Below are positions 1 to 13,400 of a stretch of 64,000 nucleotides of DNA, piece by piece. The notes under the pieces were generated by a model that was not told the origin of the DNA, did no database searches, and saw only the letters and a program-made list of their open reading frames with translations. The DNA comes from Gymnorhina tibicen (lineage: Eukaryota > Chordata > Aves > Passeriformes > Artamidae). Within the stretch, counting starts at the first letter, position 1, and each line of letters starts with the position of its first letter. Location: the NCBI GenBank assembly GCA_013399875.1, contig VXAZ01008283.1:620001-684000 (forward strand), read 5' to 3'. Position numbers and translations under genes: made by a program.

Positions 1-1279
1 TAAAATAATAGAAAACTAACTATGTAATGCATTTGCATGGGTTTTTTTATAATCTGTTTCTCTCTCCCTTTAGATCTTTTTGTTGGTTCACTTAAAATTC
101 CATTTCTATCACTTCCTTCAGCATTCATTCTATCTTCTTTGCATTCTTACCATGTTCCTGCATTCTTTTAAAAATCTATTGTCATATAAAAAGTTTGAAG
201 TGAAAAAAACATCATGGGTAAAATCACAGCAAAAGATTCTTGTCAATCTGAAATCCTCTTGGCTTGGCCTCTCCTCCTGCAAATTACTCATCTATGTCTG
301 TTCTTGTCTCACCACATCCAGTCTTTCTTGCCCTATTTAATACTCTCCCTTTTTTCCTTCGTAATATAAGTTCCCATTCGTTCAAATCTACTCTCCCCTC
401 TTTCCATTTCTTTTCCTTTGTTCTCCACAATGAACTTTCCTTTCTTCCTCTTCCCAAATTTCTTGCCTCATTTTTCAGCTGCAATGAAACTTTCTGATAG
501 AAAGTGGACAGCACATATCTCTTTCCCACAATTCCCACAGCCCTTTCACAACTGTGCAAAAACCAAAAGGCAATCCAAAATTTAGCTTTTTCCTACTAGT
601 GACAGTCAATTGACAAGAGACTATACGGCAAGGGATCTAGACTGTAACAGCATTTCTTGTTCCCTGGCTTTCTGCAGTATCAGTTTCCTTTGTAAGGGGA
701 GAGGGAAATGATCTGTATATCAAAATTTTCTGTTTATAAAAACAAAACAGATGTAAACTGCTAGTGCTAGAGTTCCAGTGTACTCCCATCTCGTAACCAC
801 ATTTATTTCAGAAAACACATGCTTGGCTCTTCCTGACAGCAATGGAAGTCATCAGGACTGGTAGATACAGTATAGTCCTTGGAAAAGTACAGGTATAAAA
901 GCATATATAAAAAAGATCAGAAATCAAATACTTTTTCTGAAGCTGTTGAAAATCAATGTTCTATATTAGCTACTAAGCATTTCTATGTCATGGGAAAAAC
1001 AAAATATAAGAAAATATTATTTTTAAATTAATTCCTGAATATGCCTTTTATCCTAAAGCTCAAATAAAACTATTTATCCTCCTAAAAACAGGTAATATTG
1101 GTACTAAAACTATACACAATAAGTTATGAAGAGACATGCTTCAATTAGTTTCATGGGGCTAGTAGAGGGGAGAAGGGGAAAGACAAAAGGTTGAAGGTTG
1201 TTCTCTGAATTGGAACTATAATTCTAAGAAACATAAATAAAACTGAAGTCACAGTACAGATGTATCTTAAGACACCAAC

Positions 1280-1475
1280 CTTCTGTATCAGTTGCACTGT
1301 TGATAACATTTGTCAGTTTGGCTTTCAGACTGGTGTGTGTGACATTGGTCTTTACCTCGGTTTCATACCGACCAGTGCCCAGCGAAATCAGACACTGCAA
1401 TGGAACATTCGGCCAAAGACACTTGCACTCATGAACTGCCAGAGCAGAAGGATTATTTAGGAGCAGACCTCCATC
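1280..1475 (-). CDS. PNPLA8: PNPLA8 exon 9 (catalytic Asp exon)
   Basis: 196 bases, acceptor tctttatag, donor AGAAG|gttggt. Encodes [20 protein letters not shown] through VINSATDTE and one further base. DGG carries the catalytic aspartate (residue 649). The exon ends in phase 1, so at least one more coding exon is needed. I found none between 1 and 1279, so it must lie upstream of position 1 in window coordinates. Confidence 0.95.
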
Positions 1476-4400
1476 CTATAAAGAAATACAAATATTGGTA
1501 CTATACATAACATATGGTCATAAAAGAAACTGCAACTATAAATTAAACTAGCATAGCCCTAATATACAAACCCAATTAAAACCAATAAGCATTAATTTCC
1601 AACTTTTGTGCAATTGCTCTGTTTGTGCGATACAGCAGCTGCATAGCTTGGCCTCCTGGGCACTGTCAGAGCAGCTGCTGGGGCTGTGCTTGATTCTGCT
1701 GCGTTATATAGAAGAGGTAGGCTGAAACAGCAGCATTCACTGGAATATCTAGAGAAGTTATGACTTCATTTTCTGAACACCTTTCCAGTAAGACAGATAC
1801 GCATATGACAATTTCTTAATCAAGAAGTCTGCCCCTCAAAATGTGTATTAGTGATATTACAAGGAAATTTTCTGTAACAAAACCCAAATCACTACCTGTG
1901 GATTCCAAAACAAATTAAAAAAAAAAAATCGCAAGAGCTAGCCAATCACAAGCTTAGCCAAAGCTTACTTTGTAAGCACAGTCATTACACAGGATGCTAC
2001 AGCCTTGATTTAAGAGTTGGAAAATCATTTAGGTTTGTATCCACCTCACTGTCTATTTACCTAACCCACACTTTGTCAACTTATCTATGGTATTATGGGA
2101 GGTAAGTGTCAAAGGCTTTACAAAGTTGAGGTAAACAATGTCCAATGCCTTCTACTTGTCTACCAGTTGCAGAAGGCTGCCAGGGTTGGCCAGTCATGAG
2201 TAAACTACTCTGTAAATCCATGTTGGCTACTAATGATCATCTTGTCCTTCATGACTTTTGAAGTCCTTTTCTAGAGGATTTCTACTATAATCTCCCAAGG
2301 GACTGGACTGAAGTCAATGAGCCTGAAGTTCCCTAGAGCCTTCTTCTTTCTGTTCCTGCAGACATGAATGATATCTGCTTTCCCAATAGCCATGATCATT
2401 TAAAAATAAACAAGTCACCTCACCATGGCCTCAGCCAGCTCCACCAGCACTCATGGGTACAACACATTAGACTATATGAATTTATGTATGACCAGTTCAT
2501 TTAACTGCTCCCTAACCTGGTTCTCCTCCACCAAGTACAAGTCCTCCTTGCACCAGACTTCCACTCTAGCTGCAGGGGCCTGGGATTCCTGAAAGCCCTT
2601 TTTATTGGTACAGACTGAGACAAAGGCAGCATAAAGCATCTTGGACTTTTCCAAATCATTTGTCACAAGCTCTCTTGCCCCAATCAGTAGCAGGCCCACA
2701 TTTTCCCTAGTCTTCCTTTTGCTGTTTATGTACTTGTAGAATCTTTTGTTGTTGTCCTTTATATCCCTCTCCAGACCAGCTTTCGCTTTCCTGGTCCAAC
2801 CTCCACAAGACTGGACAGGACATCTATACTTCTGGGTCACTTGTCCCTCCTTCCACCTTTTGTACACTTCCTTTTTATCTTGGAGTTCAGTTAGGACATC
2901 CTTGCTCATCCCTGCCTGCCATCTTTGCTTGAATTCCTGCTTATTGGGGTGGTCCTTTCCTAAATTTGGAGGGAGTGATTACTGACTATCAGCCAGCTCT
3001 CCTAGACCCCTCTTCTCTTCAAGGTCATAGTCCATGAGATTCTTCCAAGAGGAGCTCTGAAGAGGATGAAGTCTGTTTTCCTGAAATGTAGTGCTGTAGT
3101 CCTGCTTTTTCCCCTGCTTCCTCCTCTTAGGATCCTGAACTCCATCCTCTCACAGTCACTGTAGCCAAGGCTTTCAGATCCCTGACCAGTTCTTTATTCT
3201 TCATAATCACCAGGTCCAGCAAAGCACCTTTCCTTGTTGGTTTCACCATCAACTATGACAGCTGCTGTCACCTCAATGCACTTGAAAGATCTCCTTAGTG
3301 GCTTGAGCTCTTCTGTATTGTCCTTTCATCAGATATCAGGATGATTCAAGGTCCCCTGAGGACCAGCCCTGGGGATATGACGCTTCTTTAAGTTGTCTGA
3401 AGATCAGAATTCAGCCCAATACTACTAGGAACAAATGCTACTCAGGAATTGAGGAGAGATATCTTTTCCTAGCAACATGTTAAAAGTGTAGCTGATGAGG
3501 CTGGGATAAAATACTTCAGGACTAATAAGACTCAGTGTGACTGACGGTAAGTCTGAGAAGCATTCAGACAATGAGATTTTGATGCATTGAATCTCAAGAA
3601 GTATGTTCGGCACTTCTTGGAAGTAAAATGATCTTCACTCTAACTAAGAAACAGATTAATCTGGAATTTGAATTAAACAGAACTTTTTATATTGGGAATG
3701 CCTTAAACCAGCAGTTACAAAAGGCAAAACTTGAGAACATTATCAATAGCAGAGATGAAGATACCTGTATACATTCAGAATCTATACAAACAAGTATAAA
3801 AGAAACAGAATATTTAGTACAGTAACTATAATGCAAGCACTCCCTATATTCCAAAGCTCCCTGAACTCCCTATATCCCATATCTGATCATCGCATTACTA
3901 GAACGGTAAGGCAAAGCAACTCCACTCAGGAACAGCTCAGACTAAAAAAAGGTTTTGGAGATGAAAAACATTTTACAGGAACTCCTTGTAACTACAGCTG
4001 TGCTAGATAAGTAAAAACAGGATTACTGAGCTTAGTTTTTTTGAGTTTGCTTTTAATTAAACTTTCATTTCAAACTACAAAAAGCTCTTTGAACTCTTTC
4101 TGAATACCATTCGCCCTGCTCAAAACACTAAACACACTGCTAACATGAATGGTCTCTTCAGTGCCCATTATCCTTTGCTCATGTTCAGTCTAGAAAACTA
4201 AATACAAGGATGTTTTTGTCCTCTATATAATTCCCCATGAATCTTTATCTAAAATCTTAATAATTATTTTGGTGGTGCTTAATTCTTCCTTCAAATCCTA
4301 GAGTAAAAATATGCTTACAAAATATTTTCCACTGATATCGTCAATATAATTAAATTAAATATGACTGCTACACCATGGGAAAATTAGTGCTATCAGAAGT

Positions 4401-7400
4401 TTGAGGGTATATAATACCAGAATACTACAATATTTTTGTAATACTGACAAATAAAAGATCAAAGAAACATAAAATACCTACACATACCAAATGTGTTTGT
4501 GATAATAACTAACAGCTTTGTGCAATGATTTCCATATTTAAACATTCTCCAATTTAGGTTTATTGTAATGACAGTAAATTCCCAATTCAATTTAGACACA
4601 ACTTCTAGCATTTGTACAGATAAAAGACACATGTCAGTTTTTGAAAGTTAAAAGCAGGACTAAGAAGGGCAACTGATCTTTTTCTTCTCCTCCAAAGAAG
4701 TTATGGATGATAATGACCATGTCCTAATCAATACTTCAAATAAGATTACTCTGTTAAAAAAGCAATGTTCATCATACTGCTTTTGCTTACAATGATCAAC
4801 TACTAAAGGAGTAAATAATGCTGTTAATTAAACTGTACTATTAAGGACTCAGTGAAGGAAATACTGCAGTAATTTGTTTAAATCTGCAGCTCCAGCAACC
4901 ATAGAGCTAATTATGTCAAAAGCTGAAATACTTGTGAAAAAGTATTTTTACCAGTTTTAAAATTAATTACAATGATTTCACATGTATGTGCATTCTAAGG
5001 AAACTGTAAACAACAAAGAATTTTCCGTTCTGAAAATTAAAGAACAGAAACTAACCCTTCTGATTCTGAATAATTCCCCTGACTTCATAAAACTGGAAAA
5101 AAGCCTATCCCAAGAAGTATATTGAACTAGCAATACAGAAATATGAAAGCCAGATCTAAATGTTTAAAAATTGATTTTAAGAAATCATGACATATCCTGC
5201 TCCTTGAGTCACAGGAACAGAATTCCCAAGTGATCAACTCTGTAGTTTTTTACATAAGATACTGAGATCACAAGAAACTTCACTGATCCTTATTTTGGAG
5301 AGCTGCTAAATTTGCTGTGTTGAACTTTTTTCTGATTCCATTGAAGTTATTCCATAGCTATAAAATACTATATAAACTCATCTAAATTATTTATAACTTA
5401 CTAATTAAAATATTTTCTTGTAAGCATTCAGCTTTTAAAATATATTTATAAAAATACATTAACCAAAATGCAATAAAAAAAGACTGAATGATTGCCAGTA
5501 GTATGGAATGTCTTGGTAACTAACAACAGCTAGTTTCCATGAGCCTTCTTCCCACTCTAAACTTCCATGCAATTAAACAACTGGAAGTAAACAAGGTCAA
5601 TTTGTCTGATCTACAGCTACAGAGATGCATCAATCCCTGTTTGTCTCAAAACAAAATAATGCAAACAAAATAAGGATCTTTATATCACATACGATGGTGC
5701 AAAAATCTTGTTGATATAAAGTGATATTTTAACTTATACTATAAGCTTCAAGCTACAATTCAAATTCTACGAAGCATTGCTAACTTTATGCACAGCCCTA
5801 AACCTTTTTGGTTCCTATTAAGTTCCTTTTTGACAGATGGAACGTCTTCACTGTGTCCCTCCTCTCCTCTATATTGTTAGCTATGTCCCTATGGAATAGT
5901 ATTGCCTGTGTGCACACAGAAAAAGAGACAATATGAACAGAATATTCAGTAAATTACTACATTATCAACATACACTGGGCCTAAAAGCAAAACCAGGAGA
6001 TCAAGTGAAGTGATTATCCCCTTTCATTCAGTACACACAAGGCCAGACCAGGGATAGATACTGTGTACAGCTTTGGACACGTAGTTAGAAAGCACTGAAG
6101 AACTGGAACAGGTACAGTAAAGAACCACTAAGATGGTTTGGGGGCTGAAGCACATAACATATGAGAAGAGATTCAGGGAACTAGGTTTGCTTACCCTGTG
6201 AAAAAGAGAAAGCCAAGGAGGAAGCTAATCACAGTGTTTCACTATCTAAAGTAGAAAAACACAGATTCTTTCAAAAAGTACAGAGTAAGAGCCGGAGAAG
6301 CTGTGGAATCTCCATCCTTGGATATTTTCAAAACTAAGCTGGCCAAAGTCTTGAACAACCCAACTCAACTTTGAGGTTAAGCCTGTTTTGAACAGGAGGC
6401 TAGACCAGATAACCACCTGAGGCCCTCTCCTCCTCCAATTTTCCTAAGGTTCTACTCTATTTAAAGAAATACTGCATGAATCACGGATGCATGTAATTTT
6501 AGCTGTAAAATTAAATTACATTTCAAAATCCATCTTATTAGAAACTGAATTTTGTCAGTCCAGTCTCAGTCTTGTGGAAAATGCAGCATTTGTAGTGCCA
6601 AGAGAGGTTTCTGTTGGACATTTAAGAAAAATGTCTTCACCAAAAAACATTAGAACACACTGAAGAGGCAAGTGGTGGAGTCACCATCCCTGGAGGTATT
6701 TAGAAGATGTTCACATGTGGTGTTTAGGGACGTGGTTTAGTGGTGGACTGGGCAGTGTTAGGTTAATGGCTGGATTTTGTAGGATTTTTCCAACATAAAT
6801 GAGTATGATTCACACCTTGCAATCTGTAACAGAAAGAGTAACTTACAGAACTCTTCAAATGACTAAACTGTTGACGAATATCCACAAAAGGTGCAACTGG
6901 CCCAAGTTTTGACTCAGGACTCAGTGTTGGACAAACAGCCAGGGCAGATCCCTTTCTCCTTCTCTTCTCCCATTCTTGGATTATCTGGCCTTCCCTACAT
7001 TTCACCATCTCTTCTTATTTAGCTAGATCTCAATCCAATCGCAAACTCTCTTTTTCACTTCCCAAACATACATGAGTCACCCCTTCCCCTCTCTGCTGCT
7101 ACGCCCAGTGCACTGGCAAGTGCCAGACACCGCTTCATCTGCTGAACTTTGCAAAGCCATTCTACACTTCAGTCAACTTAATTTGCTGGCAGTACACCAA
7201 ACACAAAGTCCTGGAGTAGGAATGCTGAAGCAAGGAGAAACTAGAAAAGGGTGCATAACTCTCCCAATGTCATCATGCTGGCAAGCAGTAGGGAAAAAGG
7301 CTTTTTAAAAATTTCTAAATTAAAAATAGTGGGAATAATCAAGTAAGTTAGTATTAAATTGGAGCTTAATAATAATACAACCCCAAATTTGCTAGTGATA

Positions 7401-10400
7401 GCAAAGCAGTGAACTCAGGGACCAGGACATTGTTTTCAGTCTTTTGTCAAAGGCTTTCCAAGTGGTAAACATTCAGTTGTTCTGTTTTATTTACTATCTT
7501 ATTCCCAGGTGAAGCCAATTCATTTTTTTCACAGAGATTTTTTCACAAACATTCCTTAATGCAAGTGTAACCATATTTTTAGGGCTTGCTGGTGAGTAAC
7601 CAGGAGTCTAAAGCTGTAGCTAGTATTTTCTATTAGTGTTTCGATAGTTATAAAATGGTCAGGCAAGGCTCCCTTGTGACTTGACTAATAGATCATAAAT
7701 TATTTAAAGCAGGAAAAATGCACCTTTTGTAAGCAAATGCTCCAATAAAGACTATGATGGAGATACTCTGCTTGCACAATTCTAGAGGTAAAGAAAGGCC
7801 TGGTTAAACACTGTGAAACAGATGAGTGCAAATTCTACAATCAGAAGGAAAATAGATTGGGAAGTCTCAAAGAAAGTGCTCCAGAGCACTTGAGAGCCTG
7901 GTAGCACAAGACTTTCTGAAAATCTTGTCCTATTTAAATAATTATGGTGAATGGGCATGAAGTCACCAGTAACATACTTAAGTCAATATTTTGAAAATAA
8001 TTATTTAAAATTAAGATATTAAAATTCAAAAATCATATCAACTTTACCATGGAAGAGCAGTTGTTTCTTGCAATTTAAGAACATTGTCTACATTCATAGG
8101 CTCTCATTGCATTTCCTAATTCTGTCAGATTCAAGTTGTGCCTTGTAATTGTTCTGTGTAACACCTTGTTTGCTGCACAGTTTCACTTAAATGATGCTAA
8201 ACTTTGTGAAGAAAATAATCTACCACTGAATGAAGGATATATAATGTATGAAAGCCAAGTCTGATATTTGGAAGCTGAGTTTGTTGGCGCCATAGTAACC
8301 ACTTCACCTCACTGTCTATGCAGACATGCTTTGCATTTTAGTTCACTCTTACTGACTTGCTCTCTTGTTTACTTTCATTGTCTTTGTGAAAAAGCAGACA
8401 GAATTAGTACAAAGCTATCACAGGCTAGGACAAGACAGGCTAAGATTCTGAATGGACGTCTGTAAAGTATTTTTTAAATTCTATGCTTGAAGTCAATATA
8501 AAAATGCAGCTTAAGGATAAATCTTGTTGCTGCAAACGAAGAGTTTGAGGAGTTGCTGCATCATAATAAGGGGTTACTTCCTAGAAAAACTAAAATAACT
8601 ACTTTAAAAATATTTACTCTATTTTCCATAAGTAAATGGGTATGCCTTGCCAAATCCTTCTATAAAATCAGCTCAATTACATTTACATAAGTAGCAGCAA
8701 ATAACTCCAGAGTAGAAGACAGGAATGAGAAAGGGGAAAATTCTTTTACTACCTGTAAGGTCTATCAATACAGGTAACTTCAAGATTCACATCCCAGCCT
8801 AGTCCTCTCACTGCTCTGGGCACCCAGGGTTGTAATTAAAATGTCAGTGTATCTACCCTAAGCTTTAAGGCTTGCTCAGTCAAGCATCACCGGGATAAAA
8901 AATTACAGTTTTTGACACATGCTTTGTAAAAAAGAAATCTATACATTCAGATTTAACTGTAAAATAAACCAGCCCCCTACAGCATTCAGCACAAATATAC
9001 CCCTTTCAATACAAAGGTTACATGATTATGCTGTTCTGTTACATTTATACACGTATGTTTGAAATACACATGAATTATGGCTCTCCTCTTGGGAGTAATC
9101 AGTCAGGCTGGTCACAGTACTAGTGAGGATGAAACTGATAAAGAGGAGCTCCCAGTAGGACAGGAAATCTTCATTTTCCTTAACAAACTACTTGGCAAAA
9201 TATGATGTTTTATAAACATGAAACAGGACAGAAGCAGAATTGTTTCCTCTTTATCTTGCTGACAAGCAATGGATGGTGGTGCCAATATCTAACAAATCTC
9301 CATCTAAAATGTATAGTGACCAAGAACAATTTGATTTAGCTTCATTCTAACGGTGTGCCTGTTCCGCTTTGCTGCTTGAGTGAGAAAATTTTAAAAATCA
9401 TTTCAGTCATTTTTTATGAAGCATACAATGACCTACAGTTGTCTCCTTATACAAATATTAATCCAATTTATTTGGGAAGATTCACCCTTGCTTTATAATC
9501 ATGCTAATGAGGAGACTACTGGGTCAACTACATACAGTTATAATATATTCTGCACTATGCTGATTCCCAACAGAGGCCCTAATCAGTGACAGATATTAAT
9601 GCAATGCTCCTATACACCAAATTTCTAACAATTACAGAAAGAACCAATTCTCTTAGAGAGAGGCAGAGTGCTCCTTTAAATTCCTGAAATAAACACCTTG
9701 TGCTCATTATTTTGAAATGCTGTCCCAAAATTATGATTTCTCTTTAGACACTAGAAAAATAAACACTTAAGAAGTTACTTGTCATAGTTCTAAAGAGTGC
9801 AGTGAAAAAGGGATTCCCCTCGAACTGGCATTGGGAAAAATTCTAGAGAAAACATTTGTACAGAATATGAAACTTAAATGCTTTTATATTTATATTATTG
9901 AATGACACCAATATTAAATTGCCATTACTGCGTTCTCCCACAATTAAAGAAAATCTGAAGATGCATTAGCTATATTTGTACTTCTCCACACCAGTTACAG
10001 AGACTTTATACTGAGATCACATGACAAAGTAAAAAAAAAAACTAATAATGTCTGAAAGTTTACTGAAAAGCTTCCTTTTCAGTACAACTGTTTTCCTGTA
10101 CAGTATTTATCATTTTTCCCCCTAAAAATTAGCAGTACCATAATACAACTGGCATACACCCAAATGTCATGATCAGTGTTTCCAAGAACTGTCAATACTA
10201 TTGCTTTTAAATGCAAAACAATGAATGCCTGGCTGAGGTAGACTGCTAGGTGATTATCTTGAATTATTAACTCATCCTGGGGAGTCATTAATTCACAGAA
10301 AATGACCAGCTGCTCTGAAGACATCACTGAATTTATGGGTTTATGTTAGATACAGAAAATGTATGCTTACAGGGTACTGAGAAGTTTGCTAAATATTAAT

Positions 10401-13400
10401 AGACATCATAAAAGAAAAAATTATTTGGCAATAAAATATATTGTCAGGTATTTCATTAAAAGCATAAGCTGTGCATGACAGATCTAATTACATGAATTCT
10501 GCAGCTAACAACAGCACACGTCACAAAACCAGTATGTATTTTAACTGTGTTTCCCAAATGATGAATTGACTGTAATATCACAAACGAGGATCACAGTGTG
10601 TAACCTAAGAAAAAAATGGGCCCATGGCTAAACCTGCACTGACCCCAGATACACACCCAAACTCAGGTTCTCTTATGATGTTTGTAAAGCACAGGCAAGG
10701 GTCAACAGTATGGTTAGAGACCCCGAAACCAAACCAATCAACCAACCAAAACCCCAACCCATGGGTCTGAATAAAATCCTTCTGTATTGTAATGACGCCA
10801 GGGTACTCAAGTCTAGAAGTTTTGTCCTTTCTGACAACATTCAATTTAGGAAGCATGTAAGTACTCTATTTGCTATGGCAGAATGTATCAGCCTAAGGAG
10901 AAAGCTCTAGGAGCTACAAAAAACAATCACATTAATATAAAACCTCTACATGTAAGCAAGAAATCCCAGATATGGAGATACCCTAATCTTTGTGAAATGT
11001 GACCATGTTAAATTTTCACAATTTCAAAATTCTTTAAAATTTATTTCCCAAGATAACAATGGAAATATTTAGACTCAATATATTTTTACATCAATAACTT
11101 GATCAATGTATTGATGTTACTGCTATTACTTATTGATATTAGTTTTCCTAACTAATTGGTCTATATTTTTAGCTGCTAGCTTATTAAACAACAGTAAAAT
11201 GTCAGCAACTTCAAAATGCATTGAGAAAAATACAGAAAGACTAGTAATGACTCATAGGGTAAGCAGGTGGCTCATTATTGGATATATAACTTATAAATGC
11301 TACTTAAAACATGTGGAACATTCATCTGTTTAAAACCATATAACGATCAATGTTGCAAGCTAACTCTACAGTCAGCTTTCAAAACTAAATGTATTATGGA
11401 CTCCATTAATTTCTTTTTATCTTTCATATTGCAACTTCAAACTAAAATTGGATTTCCAATTAAATCCCTTTATTTATAGAACTATGAAAGATACTTAAAT
11501 TTCTTAATACAATTTTATTCTTTATGTGTTGACTCAAACATTAGATTTAATTTCACTACAACTGAAACGAAGTATGTTTGCAGCTAAAGGATTTGATCTT
11601 AAAATGGACAAAATGTATGAGATAAAGTGAATTAGTTATTGAAGGTAATTGCTGTGAAGGGTTCAGGATTTGGACATGAACCCCCTAGCATCCATATCCA
11701 CAGCGGAGGCAGGCGGATGGGGAGAAAGAACTGAAGGACAAGTTCTGCACTTTCACAAGTCTCCTAAATTAAGAAGTACACGGCTAGATGACAAAATACA
11801 AGTTGGTACATCATGCGAAAGCTCTGAATAGAGAGCTATTGCACAATGATTTAAACCACCAACATATAAAGTTGCTGTTGGAAAAGCATCTGTTATTCTA
11901 AGCTGTTAGCTTCCTCTGAAAAAGGAAATCCATTACACTGTTAAGATAACATGTGGAATACTGTCTTCCAGCCTGACCAAATTAACTCCTCTGAACTTTG
12001 TTTCTGATTTAGAAGTGCTAATTTTGACTCTGGTATATCATTCAACATTGCACAATGTGTCTTGGGTCATGCCAAAACCACACTGAATAGTCCGGTTTCA
12101 AGAAAGATTACTCAAACTACAGCAGGTACAGCAGAAGACCATTAGGATGACCAAGAGAACAGAGTCTGTTTTGCAAAACTGAGACAGACTGGCACATTTA
12201 AACTAAGAAAAAAAAGATATGAGTGGTTTTATATAAGCATCAGAAGCGTAAATACTACAAGAAGAAAAGTTAATTAAACTAGGTAACAGTACTGGCACAA
12301 AAGAATTCGTATCCATTAGCTAGGAACAGACTTAAAGAGTGAAAATGTGAAATTTTCTGGCCATGAACAAAATGAAGAAATACCTTTTTGAAATAACATT
12401 CTACAAAAGTAGCAACAGCAAACACAGCTTTACATGCTTATCTATTACAGCCTATGATGCTGTTGTGGTGACCATGACAGAGGACTAAACATGACCTGAG
12501 GGAAATTGGTTTTTTCTGTACTCCCTTAGTTTTTTTCCTACCAAAATGACAGCTGAAATAATTATATTCTGTAACCAAAAATCTAAATCTATATATATCT
12601 GCTACTAAAAATTACAGTGTAAATATACCCCAAGGAAAAGAGACGTTGAAATGCAAAGAAACTTTGAAGAGATTGCCAGATGATTTCAGATTTGCAAAAT
12701 TAACACCACAGATTAATCCTTGTATTGGAAGAGAAGCTCAGTACAGGAAATAGGGCTTAGACAATGTGCCCTATTAAATGAATAGGAATGCACTGGGTAT
12801 TGAACTTTATGCACATTTGTATGCATGGTGAAAATTATTCCTATCACCTGCATCCATGGCAAGAAGAGGGTAGTTTCCTAAACTACAACAGAGAAGGCAA
12901 ATTAGAGGCTTGATGGTAGCTGACAAAACGTGAAATGATTTTTCACATTAAGCACCAGACCACTATACATCAAAACCAAGTTTTCTTGAGGGAAGAAGTA
13001 AAAGTGTATCAATAGTCCCACTACATCCTTGGGCTTTTATTTCCAATAAATACCATAAGGCTATTTTCTTTGGAAATATGGCCCCATTTAAGTCAGTGTT
13101 GGACAAATACATAACCTAGGAAAATAAAAACTGTAAGCTATCAAGAACTGAAAATTTTTTCTTTTCGATCTAAGAAATGGTGGCTGCTAACATCAGAACA
13201 TGAGTGCAGAACCTAGATTGTCTGTACAGAGATTACTGAATGAACTCAGTTCATAATTTTTCACTCTACACAGCCTCCTCTGATTTTACAAGATTTATTT
13301 TATAGCAAATATTAGCTGGTCAACAGTGTCACTGAAGACATATGGACTCAGAAGTCTAAGTAAAAAACTAGTTAAATGAATACAGCTTATTTGAGACCAA

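Noticed and set aside
1..1279. Search for the last PNPLA8 coding exon
   Set aside because: No segment resembling the conserved C-terminal residues was found on the minus strand. The exon must lie outside the window.
2472..2909. 145-codon minus-strand open frame as a host gene
   Set aside because: The residues match CR1 LINE ORF2, and broken homology continues on both sides.
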